Below are positions 6,313 to 9,048 of a stretch of DNA of 9,048 nucleotides, in pieces. This DNA is from Lachnospiraceae bacterium (lineage in GTDB: Bacteria > Bacillota > Clostridia > Lachnospirales > Lachnospiraceae). How positions within the stretch are numbered: the first letter of the stretch is position 1; the number at the start of each line of letters is the position of its first letter. The translations under genes were made by a program, and so were the position numbers. Location of the stretch: the NCBI GenBank assembly GCA_021202575.1, contig JAJQCU010000303.1:1-9048 (forward strand), in the 5' to 3' direction. The notes under the pieces are model-generated. The model did no database searches. It was not told the origin of the DNA and worked only from the letters and a program-made list of their open reading frames with translations.

Positions 6313-7129
6313 TGTGCGGGGAGCAAAAGCGGGAAGCGTCAGTGTGGAGGCGGCGCTCGTGCTTCCCATCTTTATGATCTGTATTCTGGGACTGTTTTCT
6401 GTGTTGAATTATCTCAGGGTCTACGGGAGTATGCTTTCTGAACTGAAAGCGATGGGAGAGCCGCTCACGGTTTACAGCTACGCCCTGGATCTGGAGGAAG
6501 AAGCTGAGGATGAGGAGGATTCGCAGATCGCGGAGATTCTGGAAATGGCGGTGCAGTCGCTGGCGTTTTCGGAAGGGTATTTAAGCTCCGTGCTTCAGCT
6601 GCAGTGGCAGGATAGTATGGGAAAGGAAACCATAGTCGGCGGGGCGGCGGGAGTCAGCTTCCTTGGCTCCACGCTGGATACGGACGGGAAAGAGATTTAT
6701 ATTCAGGCGCATTATCAGGTGCAGGCCCTGCTGCCGCTCAGTGTGCTGCAGAGCGATATGTCCGGTTACTATTACAGTAAGCTGTGGACGGGATATGAGG
6801 ATGAGACGGCTTCGGAGAAAATGGTATATGTCACCGCCAACAGTGAGGTCTATCATCTGACGGACAGCTGTTCTTATCTGAGGCTGACGGTGAGAACCGT
6901 TACGGCGACGCAGCTGGACAGCGCCAGAAACGCTTCCGGAGCCAGCTACAGAAGCTGCAGTCTGTGCGGCAGCTCTACAGCGGCCGCGGGGGTCTATTAC
7001 ATTACGTCAGAGGGGGACTGCTATCATTCCTCCTCCACCTGTTCCGGCCTGAAGAGAACGGCATATCAGATTCCTCTGTCTCAGGTGGGGGATAAGCGGC
7101 CCTGCTCCCGCTGCGGAAAGGAGGCGTAA
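6155..7129 (+). CDS. TadE-like pseudopilin with tandem C-terminal Cys/His modules
   Basis: This is probably a minor pilin anchored by one helix. As given it has 324 residues. The TadE signature GSVSVEAALVLPIF (60-73) includes a prepilin-type site G60|S61 with Glu65 at +5, and the hydrophobic helix runs to about 88. An acidic stretch (112-124) follows, then a soluble domain. Two tandem modules end the protein: 224-272 (YH 233-234, C239, C268, C271) and 280-321 (YH 290-291, C296, C317, C320). Both have the order Tyr-His, Cys, then CxxC, which suggests metal binding or disulfides. The GTG at 6155 has GGAGGGG 6 nt upstream, but both lie in the inverted-repeat stem and give an atypical 60-residue leader. 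GTG 6314 would give a 7-residue leader (MRGAKAG|S) like the sister protein at 7534 and may be the true start. Confidence 0.88.
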   Translation: MENMKINKKSKLSRCRAEKKIHLLSQSSSFHTAFSPKGIPLRLSGPLLRARNTVRGAKAGSVSVEAALVLPIFMICILGLFSVLNYLRVYGSMLSELKAMGEPLTVYSYALDLEEEAEDEEDSQIAEILEMAVQSLAFSEGYLSSVLQLQWQDSMGKETIVGGAAGVSFLGSTLDTDGKEIYIQAHYQVQALLPLSVLQSDMSGYYYSKLWTGYEDETASEKMVYVTANSEVYHLTDSCSYLRLTVRTVTATQLDSARNASGASYRSCSLCGSSTAAAGVYYITSEGDCYHSSSTCSGLKRTAYQIPLSQVGDKRPCSRCGKEA

Positions 7130-7537
7130 ATGCTTTCTGCTGTTGTGATCCTGTTTCTGGCGGGGCTAAGCGTGTGTGATATCCGGGAGAAAAGTCTGCC
7201 CCTCTGGCTGCTTCTGGCAGGCGGCGTTGTGCTGGGCGGCATGAGCCTGCTGAAAAATGGGCCGGCGGCAGTGCTCGCCGGCGGTATCCCAGGGATGATT
7301 TTGCTGCTGCTTGCCGTGGCCTGGCCGCAGTCGTTAGGGACAGGGGATGGGCTGACGGTTTTGGCGGTAGGTCTGGCCTGGGGGTTTGGAACCTGCTGTC
7401 AGTGGCTGCTTCTGGGATTTCTTATCGCAGCGGTGGTGAGCCTGTGGAAAATGGTTGTCAGAAAAGAAAACGGGAAGGAGCAGATGGCGCTGATTCCCTT
7501 TCTGTTTCTGGCGGCAATCGGAGAGAGTCTGCTATGA
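7130..7537 (+). CDS. tadV: TadV/CpaA-type prepilin peptidase (A24 family)
   Basis: This membrane aspartic peptidase should cleave the leader of the Flp pilin and the TadE-like pseudopilins on the cytoplasmic side. It has 135 residues, mostly hydrophobic with about four to five membrane segments, slightly short for the group. Both catalytic aspartates are present: D17 in SVCDIREKSLP and D73 in the GTGDG motif (70-74), which replaces the common GxGDxK form by ending in Gly-Leu. It lacks the N-terminal methyltransferase domain of PilD, as expected for TadV/CpaA. AAAGGAGG precedes the ATG by 5 nt, and that ATG directly abuts the TAA of the TadE-like gene. Its stop overlaps the next start as ATGA. 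Confidence 0.9.
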   Translation: MLSAVVILFLAGLSVCDIREKSLPLWLLLAGGVVLGGMSLLKNGPAAVLAGGIPGMILLLLAVAWPQSLGTGDGLTVLAVGLAWGFGTCCQWLLLGFLIAAVVSLWKMVVRKENGKEQMALIPFLFLAAIGESLL

Positions 7538-7986
7538 GAAAAAGAATGGGAGGGTATCTGACCCTGGAATTTACCCTGCTGCTGCCGGTGCTGATCATGG
7601 TGTTTTTGCTGTTGACGGAGGCGGGGCTGTATTTTTATAATCGCTGTCTGCTGAGGGAAAACGCGCAGATTCTGGCGCTGCAGCTGGCGCAGGAGGATTC
7701 CGGGCTGACGCAGGAGAGCCTGTCGGACTATGTCAGCGGGCTGGAACAGTACAAATATCTGCTGCTGCGGGAGGTTCAGACGGGCTGCAGCCGGACAGGC
7801 AACAGGGTTACTGTCAGTATCAGCGGTAAAATGTATAATCTCTGTTCCGCCGCGGGAATAGGCGACACTTACCTGACACTGGAAGAGACGGCTTCCTGCC
7901 AGTCAATGGACAAGGCCGGAATTCTGGGGACGATCAGGGCTGTAAAGCGCAGACTCAACGCAGATTCGAAAGGAGAAGATTCATGA
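7534..7986 (+). CDS. Small TadE-like pseudopilin
   Basis: A 150-residue, single-helix protein, probably a minor pilin. The basic leader MRKRMGG is followed by a prepilin-type site G7|Y8 with Glu12 at +5 (YLTLE), then the TadE-like hydrophobic helix FTLLLPVLIMVFLLLTEAGLY (13-33). Residues 34-150 form a soluble domain with three Cys in the second half (TGCS, NLCSA, ASCQ), which could form disulfides outside the cell. I chose the ATG at 7534 because it overlaps the peptidase stop as ATGA and has GGAGAG 8 nt upstream; the same frame is open further 5' but that part lies inside the peptidase gene. It ends in an ATGA overlap with the DUF6382-type gene. Confidence 0.88.
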   Translation: MRKRMGGYLTLEFTLLLPVLIMVFLLLTEAGLYFYNRCLLRENAQILALQLAQEDSGLTQESLSDYVSGLEQYKYLLLREVQTGCSRTGNRVTVSISGKMYNLCSAAGIGDTYLTLEETASCQSMDKAGILGTIRAVKRRLNADSKGEDS

Positions 7987-8255
7987 CATCATCATTGCCG
8001 GAGTTCATCAGAGGAAATCAGAGGAGCTATCTGAGAGTCGCCTGTGACAGGGAGACTTTGGAACAGGGCTATGAGTATCACATGTATACCCGGAATGATA
8101 TTCAGCTGCTTTTGCCGGGTACTTTCAGAAATATGGAGGGGGAGGACTGTTTATATTTTGATATCTCCTCCAGACAGTCGCTGGATGTCCTCTTACAGGT
8201 GAGGAAGCTGAACCGTAAGCTGGCGCAGAGGCTGTTACAGCCAGGAGAAGGATAA
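7983..8255 (+). CDS. DUF6382-type protein, N-terminal fragment (frame broken)
   Basis: 90 residues matching, by memory of the family, the first part of DUF6382, a domain found at the N-terminus of FHA proteins in Clostridial Tad loci. Visible hallmarks are RSYLRV (14-19), YHMYTRNDIQLLLPGTFRN (32-50) and YFDISSRQSLDVLL (58-71). The start has AAAGGAG 7 nt upstream and overlaps the previous stop as ATGA. After about residue 83 the homology stops and the frame ends at TAA 8253-8255. The rest of the domain continues in the +1 frame from about 8212-8252 onward, with a stretch of roughly 25-30 residues apparently missing between. I read this as an out-of-frame deletion, or a sequence error, in what was one gene running to 9024. 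Confidence 0.75.
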   Translation: MTSSLPEFIRGNQRSYLRVACDRETLEQGYEYHMYTRNDIQLLLPGTFRNMEGEDCLYFDISSRQSLDVLLQVRKLNRKLAQRLLQPGEG

Positions 8256-8310
8256 CTTTCGCTTCCTGTATAATTTTTCCGGGCAGGGGGACCAGTGGCA
8301 GCAGGATCTG

Positions 8311-9024
8311 GTGCAGCTTGGGGAGATGCTGGCGGAGCGTCTGGATTATGAGGATGATGTGCTGATGGAGGCCGTCTATCATTTCTATGAGTTTCTGATG
8401 GACAATCAGGAGACCATTCATTTAAGGGAGCTGGCGCAGACCGTGCTGAACGCTATTGCCGAACCGGAAGAGGATGCCATGGGCATGGAGGAGGAGCCGC
8501 AGGGGAAAAGTGTAACTGCGGAAAGCGACTGGAGCCATAGCAATGCGAAAGCTGCCGGTAAAAGGAAAAAGATTGGGGAAGCATGGACGGGAACCGGAGG
8601 CAGGATGGAAAGGCCTGAGAAGGCGCAGACGGAAACCGCCATGAAAAGTACGGCTGCCAGCGGACGCAGGGAACGGAAAGGCGGACCGGAAAAAGCAGGA
8701 AGAGGGAAAAAGGAAAACAGGCCTTCTGAGCCATCGCAGGATTCTGGAAAAGAGAAAAGAGAGAAGAAGACTTCCGGGGCGGAAGAATCGCAGGTTCACG
8801 AAAAATATAAAAAGAGTCTGCTGGCAGAAATGCTGCTGCTTCTGGGAGTGGACGTGTGTTCTGTTTTTCTGGTTTCGTCAGACAATATTGCCGTGTTGTT
8901 TTTTCAGATAGCGGCCGCGGTGATCTGCCCGGTTATGATCGGCAGACAGCTGTGGTACAGGAAAAAGGAACTGGCAGGCAGGAAAACAGGAGACGGGAAG
9001 CAACCGGAGATTGCGGAGGAGTAA
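8311..9024 (+). CDS. DUF6382-type protein, C-terminal fragment with two membrane helices
   Basis: This is the continuation of the preceding gene in another frame. The frame is open from about 8212, and the sequence before 8311 (SQEKDNFRFLYNF, about 8242-8280) already fits the domain. From the GTG at 8311: residues 1-50 complete the DUF6382-like helical part (LDYEDDVLMEAVYHFYEFL). Residues 52-165 are a Lys/Glu/Gly/Ser-rich, low-complexity linker on a purine-rich strand. Two membrane segments follow (about 169-188 and 193-213), then a basic tail, ending at residue 237. No FHA domain is present before the stop at 9022, although family members usually have one. No good ribosome site precedes 8311 (GTG) or 8326 (ATG), so independent translation is doubtful. 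It is most likely the tail of a frameshifted gene. Confidence 0.6.
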   Translation: MQLGEMLAERLDYEDDVLMEAVYHFYEFLMDNQETIHLRELAQTVLNAIAEPEEDAMGMEEEPQGKSVTAESDWSHSNAKAAGKRKKIGEAWTGTGGRMERPEKAQTETAMKSTAASGRRERKGGPEKAGRGKKENRPSEPSQDSGKEKREKKTSGAEESQVHEKYKKSLLAEMLLLLGVDVCSVFLVSSDNIAVLFFQIAAAVICPVMIGRQLWYRKKELAGRKTGDGKQPEIAEE

Positions 9025-9028
9025 TATC

Positions 9029-9034
9029 AGGAGG
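9029..9034 (+). promoter_or_regulatory. Possible ribosome binding site of the next, off-window gene
   Basis: AGGAGG lies 5 nt after the stop at 9022-9024. The window ends 14 nt later with no ATG, so the next start, if any, is just beyond. The same bases read through in frame as YQEEFQAL, so they could instead be a former coding continuation. Confidence 0.35.
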
Positions 9035-9048
9035 AATTTCAGGCGCTG

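Noticed and set aside
8269..8274. TATAAT inside the broken DUF6382 region as an internal promoter
   Set aside because: No -35 box at 16-18 nt spacing; TG is not at the extended position. The same applies to TATAAT at 5568 and 7834.
2478..8920. Three GCGGCCGC sites within 9 kb (near 2478, 6980 and 8912)
   Set aside because: Each falls in an Ala-rich codon run in a GC-rich gene; there is no common flanking sequence suggesting a repeat or regulatory role.
1..9048. CRISPR arrays, tRNA or rRNA genes, transposase genes, phage genes
   Set aside because: None seen. The only rRNA-like match is the 12-nt anti-Shine-Dalgarno-like block at 6218-6229, far too short to be an rRNA remnant.

Overview
The window is one long, single-stranded operon for a Tad/Flp (type IVb, type IVc-like) pilus assembly machine of the kind carried by Gram-positive Clostridia. 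The moderately high GC content, strong AGGAGG-type ribosome binding sites, absence of outer-membrane genes (no secretin RcpA/CpaC, no TadD lipoprotein in view), and the set DUF5702 + two TadE-like proteins + DUF6382 protein point to a Lachnospiraceae-like gut Firmicute. The genus cannot be told from this stretch. All genes lie on the + strand.

Layout. Positions 1-232 are a relatively AT-rich leader with a good sigma-A promoter (154-181, extended -10) preceded by four 9-bp phased AAAT-type repeats. Then come tadZ-like (233-1210), tadA/cpaF ATPase (1207-2457), tadB (2345-3151), tadC (3148-4470), a 57-residue Flp pilin (4514-4687), a DUF5702 protein (4653-6077), a large TadE-like pseudopilin with two Cys/His modules (6155 or 6314 to 7129), a TadV/CpaA-type prepilin peptidase (7130-7537), a small TadE-like pseudopilin (7534-7986), and a DUF6382-type protein that is broken into two frames (7983-8255 and about 8212-9024). 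No transcription terminator is visible, and most junctions are ATGA or longer overlaps, so the block should be co-transcribed and translationally coupled. No gene-free stretch exceeds 300 bases.

How the parts work together. The peptidase removes the short basic leader of the Flp pilin (G15|F16, Glu at +5) and probably of the TadE-like proteins, which carry the same G|xxxxE motif. TadA powers assembly on the TadB/TadC membrane platform, and TadZ probably positions it. DUF5702 and the TadE-like proteins are the likely minor or tip components. The DUF6382 protein is presumably a membrane-linked regulatory or adaptor component.

Most unusual content. (1) An imperfect inverted repeat of about 230 bp (6082-6312; main stem 6116-6148 with 6255-6290) sits exactly between the DUF5702 and TadE-like genes and buries the apparent ribosome binding site and start codon of the latter. 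It may be a MITE-like or repeat insertion, or a cis-acting RNA structure. (2) TadC carries an extracytoplasmic, Ig-like insertion of about 190 residues. (3) The large TadE-like protein ends in a tandem pair of YH...C...CxxC modules. (4) The DUF6382 gene has an out-of-frame internal deletion and stops before any FHA domain. (5) tadA and tadB overlap by 113 nt in two frames that both look real.
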